Below are positions 1-14,999 of a stretch of DNA of 64,000 bases, piece by piece (the stretch's first letter is position 1; each line of letters opens with the position of its first letter). Source of the DNA: Psoroptes ovis (lineage: Eukaryota > Arthropoda > Arachnida > Sarcoptiformes > Psoroptidae); the NCBI GenBank assembly GCA_002943765.1, contig PQWQ01000016.1, forward strand, positions 620,001 to 684,000. The letters run 5' to 3'. The notes under the pieces are model-generated. The model worked only from the letters and a program-made list of their open reading frames with translations. It searched no databases and was not told the origin of the DNA. Made by a program: the position numbers and the translations under genes.

Positions 1-1019
1 TTTCAAATTTGAATTTAAAATTTGAGATTTACTTTGTTTATTCGACTTGTTTACTTCGCTTATTTACTTCGATTTATATTTTTTAAAATCTAAGCCAAGA
101 GCCTTAACAAAAAAAAAAAAAAAACAAAAACAACAACAAAACCTAAAAGGGTGACATCTTTTGAATTGAAATTGTAAAAAATGAAATTTAAATTGAAAAA
201 ATCAAAATCAAAAATTGAAACTTGCGCACCAATATTTAAATTTTCAAAAATTGTATACAAACCACATAGAAACTAACATATGCACAAAGCTAGATAGACA
301 AAAGCACAACACACAGGTCAAGCACACGTTTCTTTATTTCATTTCATCACACACAAATACACACACACATAAACCTCTTACCAGAGGGCTATACATGCAT
401 GTATTTGAATATTGTAGAATAATAATTAAAGATAATATGAGAAATAAAACAAGAATTTATTTGATCATTTGGAAATATATGTGGCTATCTGTTTGCATAT
501 GTGTGGATCTAGTTTTTATTTAATGGCTTATTACACACACACACATTACGTTTTCGTAATATGTTTTTGATGAAATGAAATGAAATGAAAAAAACTGGAA
601 TTGTTGCCTGTTATTGCCTGTTGAATATATTTCGAAATAATAATAATATTTGATATTTGATCGTATTGTTTTTTGATGTAATGATGATGAACAGATGAAT
701 TGCAATTGAAAAATACAGGCAGCAGCGAATCAAACAAACAATAACTGATGATGATGATCATTTCCCATTTGTTGTGTATTACAATACGTTGAATGTAATT
801 GTTTTTATTTTAAAAATTTAAATAAAAATAAAGGATGATTCGGTTTTCATTTGTATTCCTGTCTGTGTGCATTTTTTTAATGTTTGAATTGTGTGAATTG
901 TGTTAATTGATGATCTATGATTTGAATCGATTCAAATGTTGTAAATGTCATTGTAAATGTTGAATTTTAGTTTTATATTTTGATCTAATATTTTTTTGGA
1001 AATAAAAAATGTCAAAATA
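1..1019. other. 5' flank of the LRR gene, no gene seen
   Basis: AT-rich non-coding DNA with short CA runs (about 345-370 and 535-545) and a TTTCAAATTTGAATTT-type palindromic tract at the left edge. The short open frames here lack homology, splice context or sensible composition. It probably contains the promoter and 5' UTR of the gene beginning at 1020, but I could not pinpoint a TATA box or initiator. Confidence 0.5.
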
Positions 1020-2751
1020 ATGGCCAATTCATCATCTTCATTATTTATTTTATTATTTTTTCATATCATTATCATATTCAATATTTATATTGATTGCCAA
1101 CAACCTGTGACATCAAAATGTCCAAATAAATTTGAACATAAATGTTTTTGTGGTTTTCTAAACTATAGCAGTGATCATAATGAATTATTTAAATATTTTG
1201 GTAAAAATCGTTCCATTTTCATAACGAATTGTACAGATACAAATTTTAATAATACAAATATATTGGCATACATTCCCTATGAAACTGAATTATTAATTTT
1301 TAATGGTAATAATTTTGAAAATTTACAATTGAACAATACAAGCAATGCTAGTAATGTTACAAATTCAAAAAGGTAAAATTTTCAATTATTGAATTATATT
1401 ATATTGGTTTAAATTTTCATTTTATACTTATCTTGTATGCTATCGCAGATATGAAAAATTATTAATGATTGATTTATCACGGAATAATATTAAACATATT
1501 AATCAAAATGTATTTGATCAAATGAATCAAATTGAAACATTAATATTAAATGATAATCCAATCATATTTGATGATCAATTTAAATTAACATTGAAAAAAT
1601 TGAATAAACTTGAAGAATTACATTTACGTAATGTAACGACAACGAATAATGCTTCATCATTAATATCGACAATATTTAGTCAAGACAAACAATATTTACA
1701 AGAATTGAAAATTTTAAATCTTGAATCAAATTCTATCAAAGATTTAGACATCAATAATAATGAACACTTGTTATGTTCATCATCACAATTACGACAATTA
1801 ATATTACGAAATAATTATCTGGAGAAATTCTATCAAAATTTATCATGTTTATCTGAATTATCTTCGATTGATTTAAGTAATAATCATCTTAAGACTATTG
1901 ATAATAAAACCATACAATCATTATTATCATCAACATCGATATCGTATCATGTAAATATTAGTGAAAATCCATTCATATGTGATTGCCATTTGATTGATTT
2001 TTATCATTTTATACAACAAAAATTATCGAATCATTCAATTTCAAAAAATTCAATAAATAATAATAAAGCAAAATTTGATTGGATTGAAGAATATCGTTGT
2101 CATGGAAATCTAAATAAATATCTTGATGATTTAAAAGAAAATGAATTAATTTGTAATGATGATGATAATAATATCAATAATAATAATAATAATAATGAAG
2201 AAATATCAATGATAAACATTATTGGCAATGATTCATCAAGTGAACAAGAGAAAAAAGCTGCAATCGAACGTTATCGTTTCTATGTTCGTTTATCATATTT
2301 AATAATAACAATATTATTATTATTATTGCTGATATTGATTATATTATTAATCTATACAAATCGCAGTTATTTACATACAGTATGGGCATTTTGTTTAACA
2401 AATTTTCATTGTTGTAATACGAATAAAAGTGATTATACTGCATTAGATAAAAATGATTGTATCAACAATAGAAAATCATCAAATCATAGTGATAACAAAT
2501 GGTGGCATCCATCATTATCATCGCGTAAAAATTTGCCAAAAATATTCATCAATAAACATCGAATATATTCATCAAATGATGAAAATAATGATGAAATTGA
2601 CATATCATCACCGTCAACATCATCATCATCATCATCATCGTCTTCGACAAGAAATATCAATGATAATAAAAGCAATGATGTAAAATTTATTATAAGAAAA
2701 ACAATGCATCATCATCATCATCAATCAAATATTGCTGAAGAACAGCTTTGA
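1020..2751 (+). CDS. Single-pass leucine-rich-repeat membrane protein
   Basis: Two exons, 1020-1372 and 1449-2751 (76-nt GT-AG intron), give 551 residues. I chose the ATG at 1020 because it opens directly into a hydrophobic signal peptide (residues about 5-27); an upstream in-frame TTG at 996 is not a credible start. A cysteine-containing, Asn-rich cap (possible LRRNT) is followed by leucine-rich repeats from about residue 120, with motifs such as LMIDLSRNNIKHI and LKILNLESNSIK. An LRRCT-type cap (NPFICDCH near residue 290, later cysteines in YRCHG and LIC) precedes a strong transmembrane helix at about 399-421. The roughly 130-residue tail, presumably cytoplasmic, is rich in Ser, Asn, Asp and His. 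The architecture resembles LRR adhesion or receptor proteins, but I cannot assign an orthologue. Its 3' end converges on DYNC2H1, 135 bp away. Confidence 0.85.
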
Positions 2752-2787
2752 ATGTTGCAATTCATAGAGAAACAAATATATATTAAT

Positions 2788-2894
2788 TTATTAAATCATT
2801 CATTCATTCAATCATATCATAATAATAATAATAATATTTTTCCTATGATCATCATCATTTTAAATAATTTCTCATTTTTTTTTTTCTTAAATAA
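2788..2894. terminator. Overlapping convergent poly(A) signals of the LRR and dynein genes
   Basis: A minus-strand AATAAA (TTTATT at 2788-2793) lies about 95 nt past the dynein stop and only about 37 nt past the LRR stop. A plus-strand AATAAA at 2889-2894 sits inside the last codons of the dynein gene. If both are used, the two mature 3' ends overlap in antisense. Signal use is inferred from the hexamers only. Confidence 0.4.
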
Positions 2895-5800
2895 AATTAC
2901 CCAAAACTAATGCCGTACCCATTTCAATCCATTGATCATTAGTGTTTGATCGACATGGTAGTGGCCATTCATCCAACAATGTTTGCCGTTTTGTACATGA
3001 ATAAAATGGTATTTGAACTAAATTATCACCAGTCATTGTCGAATGATTTTTCTTTTTACTAAAAATTAACATTAATAAAGGCATTTCACTGGTGAATGAT
3101 GAATCAGGTTCACATTGTTTGAGTTGATTATCAACAAACATTGCTGCTTCAATCCATATGCCATTGATTTGTATTTGTATGCAATGATTATCGATAATTT
3201 GTGAGTCATCAACTCTCCAATTATATTGAATGTTTAAACAATCAATACTTGTTGATAATTTTTTAGCTGCAAATTGTTTCAATGAATTAAGAAATAATTT
3301 TGGATGAAAACAATGTGTCAAATCAAATGATTTAATTGTTTTTCGCTCATCATTCAATATGGTCGTTAATTTCATATAAATTCTAGCCAAATTGATCAGA
3401 AAATCTTGTGCAATTTCTGAACCATTAAGCCAAGCATTAATCCATGTATCAGGTGTAACATTGATCAGCAGGCATTCGCTTAGATTATTGTCATTCAATT
3501 CATGATCAATTTGTAGCATCAAACGTTTCGCGAAATCAAATTCAAATGATAGAAATTTTCGTATAAATTGATCGATTGTTGTCGAATCAAGAAAATTACT
3601 AATTTCAATGACATTTTGACTGGCAATTTCTTCACGTAAATCATTAATATGTTCAATACGACATTTACCAAGTATACGTATCCATAATTTACGAAAATAA
3701 CGAATTCCCGAAGGATTTAATGACAGTGTTCGAGCTGATTGTGGTTCTTGATGTTCATCATTCGATGTTGACGATGAAATCGATAATAATTGTAGATTTT
3801 GTTTCATTTGTTTTTCTAATTGTCGTTCACGAAATTCATTTGCATTCATTGGTAATCCAAGTAATCGGATTTCATTTTGATTTGTTTGTTGATAGAAATC
3901 GGAATCAGGATGAAAACATCGTCGTAGCAATAAACCAAGTACATTTTCATCAATAATAAAATCAATTTTACCACCATAAATAACTTGATGAAATAGACCG
4001 AATAAATATTGATATATTTTATGAAAATTTTTTTTCGATTTTGTCGTTTGTTTTGATTCTAAACGATCAATAATTTTTTGGATAATATTTTGTCCAAAAT
4101 GAAATTGATTAAAACTAAATTCATAATTTTTATTCCAACCAAATGGTAGATAAAATCTTCGTTCACAGCAAATAGCATGAAAATATTCTGATAAATCATA
4201 CAATCGATCCAAATAATTCTCATTGGTTGATGATGCTTTTTGTTGTAAATTTTTCGATACATTTTGTGTTCGTAAACGTCGCAAATGTGCTTTCAATCCT
4301 GGTGCAGATTCATGAGCAAATTTTACACACATTTCCAGTAAAGCACGTGGAAAATGTTCACTTGATTCACTGACCAAAATCAATGGAATCATTCTTTGAA
4401 TGATATGATCATCATTCAACAATTGAATCAATTTTGTTAACCAGCCAATTACTAAATGCAGATTATTCAAACATAATACTTTTGAATTTTGCCGTTGTTG
4501 TTTACTGTTCTTCAACGTCGATTGCTTGCGATTATTATTATTCCCACTGATATTGTTCATTTGATGCATTATTATTGATGTAACATGATCAATAGTATCG
4601 TTACCCATTGAAATCATTTGTAAATCATAACCTAATTGTTGCATAGTATTATTAATTTCAGTATTAGGATCTGATCCAGGTGCTGTTATGATTAATACAA
4701 TTTTATTATTCGTATCATTCGGTGAATCATTGAAAATTTCTTTCAAAAATTCATCAATATTTTGTGAATTTTTCGTTTCATTCTTATCCCATGATACAAT
4801 CAGCGTAGATTGTTCGGGGAAATTTTTCTTCAAAAATTGTCGAAATGTACGACAATGCTGTGAAAATATTGCTCGTGACACATAATGATAAAATGATATA
4901 TAAATATCATCTTGATTTACATCGTTTTTCTGTTTCAATGTTTCAATAATTAATTTTTCAAATTCAACATAACCAAAATAATACATTGGACATAATTTTG
5001 GTAGATTTTGTAATGATAAATAAAGATTTGCTACAAATTTTGACATGTCATTATATTGTATACGTTCATGTTCAAGTTTTAATTTCAAACGATCCGATTC
5101 TTGTAACGATGTTTCGACTTGTGATGCTGATTTTTTCAAAAATTTCAATTGTTCAATTAATGGTCCGTTATCGATTATATTATCATCGCTATCGATTGAT
5201 GTCAATTTATTTAATAAATCATTTTCTAATTGTTTCAATTGTTTTTGTAATTTATCAACATCATTATCCAATCGAATTTTTTCTTTTTCCAAATCTGGTT
5301 TTTTAACATTAATAATATGACCAAGTAATTGTGTTGAAATGCTACCAAAACTTGGCGATAAATTCACTACACGAATGTTTGTCATTGTCATCGATGATAC
5401 GGTATCCAAATTATTGGTCATTAAATACAGCGCAAATTTTGGATTATAATCAATCTTTTTCTCACCAACATATGTATAAAATCTTGTATCATTCGAACCA
5501 TGTATTGTGCCCATTATGATTGGCAATAGTCGAACATCAAATTTTTGAAAATCATTTATGATTATTGTTCGTCCAAAACGTAAACCTAGCTCCAAAACTT
5601 TGAGCCAATCTTTTGAATCGAAATCTAAATATTAAAACATTAAATTATCAGAGAATGAACATTTGTGATTGAATGATTGAAATGAAAAAAATTGAAAACT
5701 TACTGGTTATTTCAACATTCTTAAAATGATTAATTGCTTTGTGAGTTGGATCACAAATCAATGGTATCATCATTGATGAATCAGGTGATAATGTTGTTGC

Positions 5801-8800
5801 AAACAACAACATTTCTTCTTCACTATCAAATTGTAAAAATTTCATTAAATCAAATGATTCGATTTCGAATTTTTCAAAACATCGATTCAATGTATCGATA
5901 CGTTTTGCATGATTTGATTCTTTCGATGCTTGCGTTAAATATGCAGCCGTTATCATACATTTGAATGGTAAATGTTCACGTTCATTTTCAATTTGTAACA
6001 ATTTATCATTCCATCTTCGATGTTCAGCACTCAAATCATTGACAATCGATTCACTTTGTTCAAGAGTTTTTGTTGATTTTTTCAAATTTATTTCAATTTG
6101 TGCAGCTTCCACCGTAACTGCTTGCATACGTTCACGTAAACTATCCACTTCTGTATCGACATCTTTTAATTGTGTATCCAATGTTTTGATTCTTGTCTGA
6201 GCTCGATTCAAGTTTTGTTCCAATTTTTTCAATTCCAATTCTAATGGTTCAATTTTATGCAAAACACTTGAATATTCAACATTTGCTTTGACCCATTCAG
6301 CCAATGGGGCAGCAGCAGCAGATGCACGTTTAGCCGTAGCTGATTGAAAACTTTCGCTACGTTTTTTCAACAATTGTTCAACTTTGACACGAATTTCTGG
6401 TGTAATTTTGTGGCAATCAAAATTCATAATATCATCTTTGACGCCACGTTTCGATAGAAATGTTTTCATCGATACCCAAGATGTATCATTGACGCCCATC
6501 AATCGTAACACACCTTCAAGTATATCACGTATTACTTCTGGTGGTGCCCGCAACGATCTAATTTCAGACAATGAATCTGCACGTATTCCACCAATAGCTG
6601 CTTTGGCTGCTTGTAAAATTGGTTCAATTTGACTTAGTTCTTCATCAATTTTCGCTTTACGTTCTCGAAGATTATCGGTTTCAACCTTGATACGTTGCTG
6701 TACATCTTCTAATTCAACTTTTTTATCTTCCGATTGATGCATTGAATTCATTATCAATTGAAATGCATCATCAGCTTCAGCACGTTTTGAATCTAACAAT
6801 TTTTTCTGTTCTAGTGCTTCATCTTTAAGAATTTTTACTTGATTTGCTACTTGATCTAAACGTGCAACACCCAATCGCATACGATCTTTTTCATCATTCA
6901 ATTGTTTTGATTGATTTTGATATAATTGTATGAATGTTTGTACAAAATTTGTATATGAACGAATATTATCCATTTGATCAGAATCAGCTGTTAAAGCCTC
7001 TTGAAAATATTTGTAAATTTGATAAAACATTTTCAGTATTGAATCATCATTAAGATTATCGATTTGTGAACGAATTAATCCATTTGTAAGATGATAATAG
7101 TCGTCGGTCACAAATTTATCGATACGATGAATACTGGATATTCGTAGCCACATTAGATAATCCATTGGCAGTAATTTGGTTGTTGTTAATATCAATTTAA
7201 TTATCAATTTATTTGCGATTGATTGTTTTTGATTATTGAACACATTGATTTGTGTATAGATTTCATCACGCAAATATGGTAAAATTTCAAAATGAATTTC
7301 ATCAATCAATATCAACAATGAATTGTGGGCAGCCTCATCATCACCATCATTATTAGTGGTAAATAATTGTTGCAATTCATTGTGTAAATGTCTTCGGGAT
7401 TGAATTGAATCCGGTGACCATATTTTGTTGTAACCAAAATTATGTGCAATTGTTTTTGCAAGAAATTTTCTACCACAACCATTATGTCCATGAATAATCA
7501 TAATCGAAATCGCTGATGTTGTAGGTGATTCAATTTTTAAATTTTTATTAATTCTACTTTTGTGATTTGTATGATCATCATAATTGATGGCCAAAAACGA
7601 ACATAAATTAGCAACCAATGACATTGTTTGATTTGATTGTGGCCACGATGGATGATTAACATCATTTTCTTGACAATAATTATTAATCCATTTTTGTATT
7701 TGCAGCTTAAATTGTCCATAATTTGCTGGCTGATATCTTTGTTGTCCATCAAGACTAGTATAAAATATCATTTGATCATCATTTCCTTCATTGCCTTCAT
7801 CCGAATCTCTATTCATTAGTGTTTTCAATTTACTACGAATTGTTTCGGATGATAAGCTATTCATTAAATTACGATATATTTCATAATTAATACATTGTTC
7901 ATCACAATTATGATAATATTTCAATGAATCAATTATACTGATGCCGATACGAAGAAAATCGATTCGATCATAATCATTATTTTCATTTTCATTATTATTA
8001 TTATTATAATCATTTGGGTTTTCAATATTTAAATTTTTAATAATTTGCATATAATAACCAGGAAATAAATGATCATCGATTGATCGATCATCAAACAATA
8101 GCCTACATTTAGCGCTTAATATTTGTTCAATTTCATTCAACGGATAATGTTGTAATTGTATTGAATGTAATTGTGTAAGCAAACGTTTATCAATCAAATG
8201 AACATCAGTACAAGTAATTACTAATTGAAATGATGAATCTAATGTTAACCATTCAAATGTATCTGGATGATAAAATCCATTATGTTTAATCATCAAAATG
8301 AGCAATGAAACCAATGAATTTGTTGACCATTTATCATATGATAATAATTCAAAATGACGAATGAATAACCAAAATTGTTGCCCGATCGTTTGACAACGTA
8401 TGATTTGTTGTGTACCACTATTGACAATGGTGGTCGATTCAAATAATCGTTTAAGAAAAATTGTTGCATTTGTTGTCGGTGTACAATCGATGGTAATCAA
8501 ATGACCATTCATCGAAGAGAATATTAATTCATTTGCTAAAATAGTTTTGCCAGAACCAATCGGACCGATTAAGCAAACATGTTGATTGATCAATGGCAAC
8601 AACATTTCAACATAACGTTTCATTGATTCAGTCATAATCAAATTGATGGATGTTGTTTTTGTTGAAGATAATGATGAATGATTTGAATTACCAGAAATAC
8701 GTTCGATGGCCATCATTTCATCTTCATGATTCAATTGACAATAATGTAAATGTTCAAGCAATGAACGTGCTATTGAAATTGGCATAAATAATTGTTGTTG

Positions 8801-11800
8801 ATTTTCATTTAGGTAATTTTGTACAATTGAAATGGCTGTCAATGATAATTGATTACTTGCAACATAACACTGTATCATCTCATTGGTCATAATCATATCG
8901 ACGGAAACAACACCTAATCTTGAAATAGTGGCTGGTGATGCATTTTTCAACGAAATCGTTTCGAATAATATACGACAATGTTTCATATCGAAATCGATAC
9001 GCTCGCCTGAAGGCAGCGTTAGCACACGATTATCATCCAGTACAGAATTCAATGCTTCAACCCAATCAGGATCAATATCACCATCGAATATAATCCAATT
9101 CATTGAATGTGTATGAAAATGATCATTTTCAATTCGTGTAATATTACGTGCTTTCACCGAAAACAAACCATCATGCCATTCACGTGTATCTTCATCAATA
9201 TAACCAAATAAACGTGATCTTGGTAATGCTTTTGGATTAATGACAATTACATCGATTGTGCCTGATGATTGTTCCAAAGCACGTCTTAACATTTGCCAAA
9301 TGGTTGTTTTACCTGATCCAGATGGTCCTATCAATACAACACCGAAGCGTGTTTGAATTTGTTCATAAAGTTGTAAAATTTTTTCCACTTGATAATCATT
9401 CAATATTAAATTATTGTCATTAAAACATTTTTCTACGACTTCTGTCAGTGCATCTGTTTGCTGCTCATTTGTTGGTTGAAAATCATTTGATTGGCCAAAA
9501 ACAGCTTCAATCAATCCATCGAATTTGTTTGCATCACTGTCAATCAATTTAGATTTGATTTGTTGTCGCAGTGTATCAATGACTAAATTAATTTCAATTT
9601 CACTATTTTCAGTATTACGATTCGATACATTTTTCAATCTTCTACCGCTTGATTCTAAACATGCTTTAATGGTTCGCAAACCCCAATCATAATGTTTTTG
9701 CTGTGACATACTGCCTTGTGCAAATTCAAACCAATTTGGAATTTTTTTGCCCAAAATTTTTGTAGCTTGCTCAGAAAATCCTTCAGCAAGCGATAAAAAT
9801 TGTACAATGGTTTCAATTTGTGGTACAGTCATTGCTACTGGCAGAAATAATGATTTTAAATTATCAGGTATACGATTTCGGCCACCATAATCTTTACCAG
9901 CTGGATTTAGCGTAATAAATATAGCAGAATTATTATTGATTGGCACCGAACCATAATCATTTAATTGTACAGTTTTGGAATGATTTTTGATTGCATTCTG
10001 AATATCTTGTAATTGACTGGACAACACTGACAGGACATCCAATTGTAAACGATTAAATTCATCAAAACATCCCCAATTACCGCATATAAGCAGGCCAACA
10101 ATAATACGTGTCATTGATTTTACATCGATTGCTTCATCACAATTGAACACCAATACTTGACGTCCAAAATATTGACCTAAAGCTTTTACGCTTTCAGTTT
10201 TGCCAGTACCAGCTGGACCATATGGATTACCACCAAGACCAAGATCGATCGCTTGTAACAATGTTAAGAAACATTTATTGGTCAATGATGTGTACACTAA
10301 TTTTGAATCGCCTAAACAGCCTAAATATTCAAATGTATAATCAAATGTAGCTAATCCCATACATATTTTGACTTGAGCAACATTTGATGATTTTTGTTCC
10401 GAATAAAATCGTAATTGTGATTGCCAAAGCCAATGTTTTTGATCATTCACTTGTTCATTGATTAATGATTGAATAACATCAAGAAAATGTATAACATCCA
10501 ATACGATTTGTTTGATTTTAATTTTACATAAATTTTCATTCATTTTAAGATTCGGATTCGAACATAATGATTGTATTAAATTATCTTGATCATTGGTAAA
10601 TGTTGACAATATTTTTTCATAATAATTTTTCACATTTTCTAATTCATTATTTTCAATTGAATTCTCTACTATTTCAGTGAAATGAATATAACAATATAAA
10701 CAAATAATTTGTGATGGTAAATTGGCAAACAATGTTCGATCTTCATATATCGAAGCTTTCATCGACAGTTTATCATTGAATATTGTTTTCAGCGTTGAAC
10801 GTATTTCTTCATCAAGCGCCTGTAGCCATTGTTCAATTTTAGATGGTCCATGATTATTATCGATTTGAATATAATGTTTCAATTGAACACGTTCACCTTG
10901 TATTGATTCGATAGCTTGAATTTGGTGGTTACCACTTTCATCATTATTATTGTCATCTTTTGAATATACTAAACATCCAATTGTATTGATAAATAATTTT
11001 TTTACCAGACCTGATTGATTAAGGTCAATTTTTCCGGATAAAATCAATAATAAATCTTCATCGGCAAGAAAATAAAATCTCGGAAATCTTCGTCTTGATT
11101 CTTCAATGAATGCATGAAGTTTTTTCTGTGTATTTGTAAAACGTTGATCAATCGTATGTAAACGATCGGTCCAATTTTTGGTCGATAACAGATATGAATA
11201 TCGACAATCATTTTGTCGAATTAATTTCATTAATTCTTGAAAATCATTTGAATATCTTATGAATTGTAAATCATTGAAAAAACTGCTTGTCGATTCATCT
11301 TGATAGATTGGTTCTAATGATATCCATTTTCGTTGTATTGAATTCAATAACATAACCAATGATTCAAATTGTACTAATTTTGTTTCCCATTCTTGATATT
11401 GTTGTAGATATTCTTCAGAAATATCTTTACTATCCATATTACGTATTGTTTGTATTAATAGAAATGAATCCGATATTTGATTATAGCATTCATGCCAATC
11501 TTTAATCAACATAATGGTTCGATTATCTTTGGTTTGATATGGATACATTGAAAAATGACCATTCAACGCAAATTGATTCAAATCATTTAATGCTTCACGT
11601 AATAAATTATCATTATATGCACGTTTATTTATTTCAACAATTTCATTATAACATTCATCGATCCTTTCTTGTTTTGTCCATAAATCCGATAGTTTTAAAT
11701 TTTCATATTGTAAATCATTTCGATTTAAAATTTGTCCAATAAATTGATTCCAATGTAATTGTTGATAATTATCACCACGACAAACTTCAATTCGACGAAT

Positions 11801-14800
11801 AAATTGTTGCCATTTTTCAATGTATGCTTGCAAATGTTCATCATTAGATGGATGTTGCTGGAGCCAATCATCGATATATTGATTTATTTTCTTCAATTTA
11901 TTACGACAAACAATCCATTCCATTTCTTGAAATTGTGTCAAACCTTTATCGAATTCATATAATGTATGAAATTTATCATACAGCTCGGCTATTTCTTTAT
12001 TAATCTTTTCGATTGATTCAAATGATTTTGGCATTTCGATTTGAAAATATTCACAACTTGATGATAATTCTTTTATTTTCATCATCAATTGTTGACAATT
12101 GATTTGAAAATCATTTATAACTTCAGCTGTTTGTTTCATATCGGCAGACAAATCCAACCAACGTCCAATAAAATTTTCAATTTGTTCACCAGTTACATTT
12201 AATTCATTCATTGTTTTCGCTTGTACTTGTTGCCGATAGTTATCCAATAATTGTTGCCGGTTTTCATAAATATTTTCAAATTCATTCATCGTTGTTTTGA
12301 TTTGATCGAAACGATTCGTAATATCGATCGCAGTATTCATCATTGGTTTCGATGAATGTGTACGATAAAAATGTATTTTTTCACCCAAAGTAATATTATC
12401 GATTGATAATTTTGAATGAACACTATCCAATTGATCGGTGATCATTCGATCAAATTCAATCAATTCATCAATATTCATTGGACAATGTTTAAATTTATCA
12501 ATAAATTGTCGGCAAACATTTTCGATTTGATTCGATTCACGTAGACATTGTTGTAAAAATGTATTCAACAACACTGTTTCAGTTTCATTGAACAGCCATT
12601 GAATAAACATTTTAATCGGAATTATATTTATTATGAAACTACTATGTTCACATTGGATTTCATTCATCATACCATATTGATTTGAAAATTTATTCGATAA
12701 ATTTTTAATTAATCCTAAATTATATTGATAATCATCTAATGTTTTACAATTGAATTTGATTGGTCGATTCATTTGATCATTATTATCATTCGGAATATTT
12801 TCAATTGATTTCAACATTTTAATGACATTATAAATTGCTGTCCATCGTGTAAATTGTTCACGAATTTTAATCAATTCATCAATTGCATTAAATACTTTAT
12901 GATAAACATTTGTAAAATTGCTTGCATTATGATAATAAATATTATGAAATATTGTTCGTATTGGTGCTGCTGCATTTGTCGAATTTGGATTCAGCTGTAC
13001 ATCCAATGACCAATCAACAAATGCATGAAATGTGGATGGAAATCGTATAAAACTTTGAAAACGTTTGAATAGTGATTGTTTTAATTGTTCAAACGGTGGT
13101 TCATATGTAACATAGCCGGCTGGATTAAATTGCAATTCAATATGATTATCATTATCATTTTGATTCATAGCTTGCCATTGAACAAAATCTTGATCAACAA
13201 ACATCATAACCATTTTGTCACCGTCATTAGCTGCATTCGATGTTCGTCGTCGATGACGATTTTGTTTACTATTCATTTGTATCATTTGTTTAAAATAATA
13301 ATCAAGAATTTTATATAGCTGATAATCCCAATGTTTACGCCATGCATATGTATTCTGATATGATTGATCAACAACTTCAGCCATAATTAATCGTATTTTT
13401 TCAATTAAACGATCCCATTGTGACAGTGATGCATCAATCATCCATTTAACTGTTTCCAATATTTGTTCATGTAATTGTTGTAATTGATTATTTTTTTGTT
13501 GAAATTCATTCATAAATTGTTTCAATTGTTCAATCCATCGGCGTATAGCATCACTACCATCAGACCATGTCAATTGTTGACGACTTTCCAACAATGTTGT
13601 AAATGAACGTGCTTTATCAATCAGCATTGGCCGTTGACTTGGCAATATTTGTTCAGCAACATTCATATAAAATTTTATTATCGGTCGCAAATCACGAACA
13701 AAATCAATATACAATGATACATGTGATTCAATTCGATCAATCTCATCTGGTATTGTGAATCGATATTGCCGTAATCGACGAACATTTGTAGCAAATTTTT
13801 CCAAATATGAATTCAATGTTATTCGTGGACGTTGTGTTCGATCATCGATAATAATACAAGGTTTTGTAAGATCATAATGGATATTTTTCGAAACAGTAAT
13901 TGACCAACGATGAAATAATTGTAATGATTCTGATTCTAACATTTGTGTTGTTTCCGACAAATTCATTCGATATGTATTCAAATCAGATACATCACGAAAT
14001 AATAATGCTAAATTGGCAACAATATTTGATAATGTTTGTTGTCTTTCTTTCAATACAATAATTTTACGTGCCACATTATTTAATTCACGTCCAATTCGAT
14101 TATCTTCATCATCAAATTCATCATCATTGATTGTTGGATTATTTTCATTATGATCAACATTATTATCATCATCATCATCAAAACTTTGACCAGATGAATC
14201 ATTATTTATTGTTCCATATTCCAACAATGTTTCAGACCATTCACTTATTTTTCGCAAGAAATCATTTCGTTCATTTGTTAAATTCTAAATAACAGAATAA
14301 TAAGATCAATTAAAAGGGTCAATTAAAAATTTATTTATTTCGGTTTACCTGAAGAACTTTATCACGATCAATAAAACGTTCCAGTTGATTATAAGCAGCA
14401 ATAATTTCATCAGTACTTATTGGACACGATAATAGTAATTCAGATAAATATTTTATTGCTTCATCATCGGTAACTAAACGTATTTGAACTGTTGATCGAT
14501 GATATGATGAACGTGTTTGATGATGATCATTATTATCATGTTTATTCAAATCAGTAATACGTATGAATAGAATTGATTGTCGAATATTTGATTCATTTGA
14601 ATGTTGTTTTTGTTTTGATTGTTGTTGTTGTTGTGATTGTTTCATACGACGACTTCGTACAATATCATTTAATGATATGATTTCAAATTTTGGTTCAAAA
14701 ATTCTAAGTTTATTTGAATCATTTCGATTGTTTAAATGATAATCATTGGATAATTGTACTAATAATGATTGTCGATTCGATAATTTACTCGATGATTGTT

Positions 14801-14999
14801 GTTGTCGAAGAAATTCACGTATTAAATGTTCATCATTATCATTCAAATTATACCATGGTGTTTGAAAATAATTCCGAACAATATCACGTATTAATATTAA
14901 TGATTCTTTATTATTATCATTATTATTATTGCTTTTATTGTCCGTAGCATCTTTTTTATTCACATTTTTATCATATGAAATATCGTGTAATGATTGCAT
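2887..14999 (-). CDS. DYNC2H1: Cytoplasmic dynein 2 heavy chain (retrograde IFT motor)
   Basis: Three exons (14349-14999, 5704-14284, 2887-5624) join in phase to 3,989 residues, close to the ~4,300 of vertebrate DYNC2H1. The AAA1 P-loop near residue 1570 reads GNPYGPAGTGKTESVKALG, followed by NPAGKDYGGR. This NPAGK-YGGR wording is typical of dynein-2; dynein-1 has NPGYAGR. Further P-loops are AAA2 GPSGSGKT (about 1870), AAA3 GPIGSGKT (about 2123) and a degenerate AAA4 GHNGCGRK (about 2483; also degenerate in the human protein). The antiparallel coiled-coil stalk (about 2695-2980) carries IRSLRAPPEVIRDILEGVL and KRASAAAAPLAEWVKANV, both hallmarks of DYNC2H1. The N-terminal tail (first ~1,200 residues) is poorly conserved and Asn/Gln-rich. 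The product drives retrograde transport in cilia, here presumably those of sensory neurons. The start is the ATG at 14999; exon 2 alone is 8.6 kb. Confidence 0.96.
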
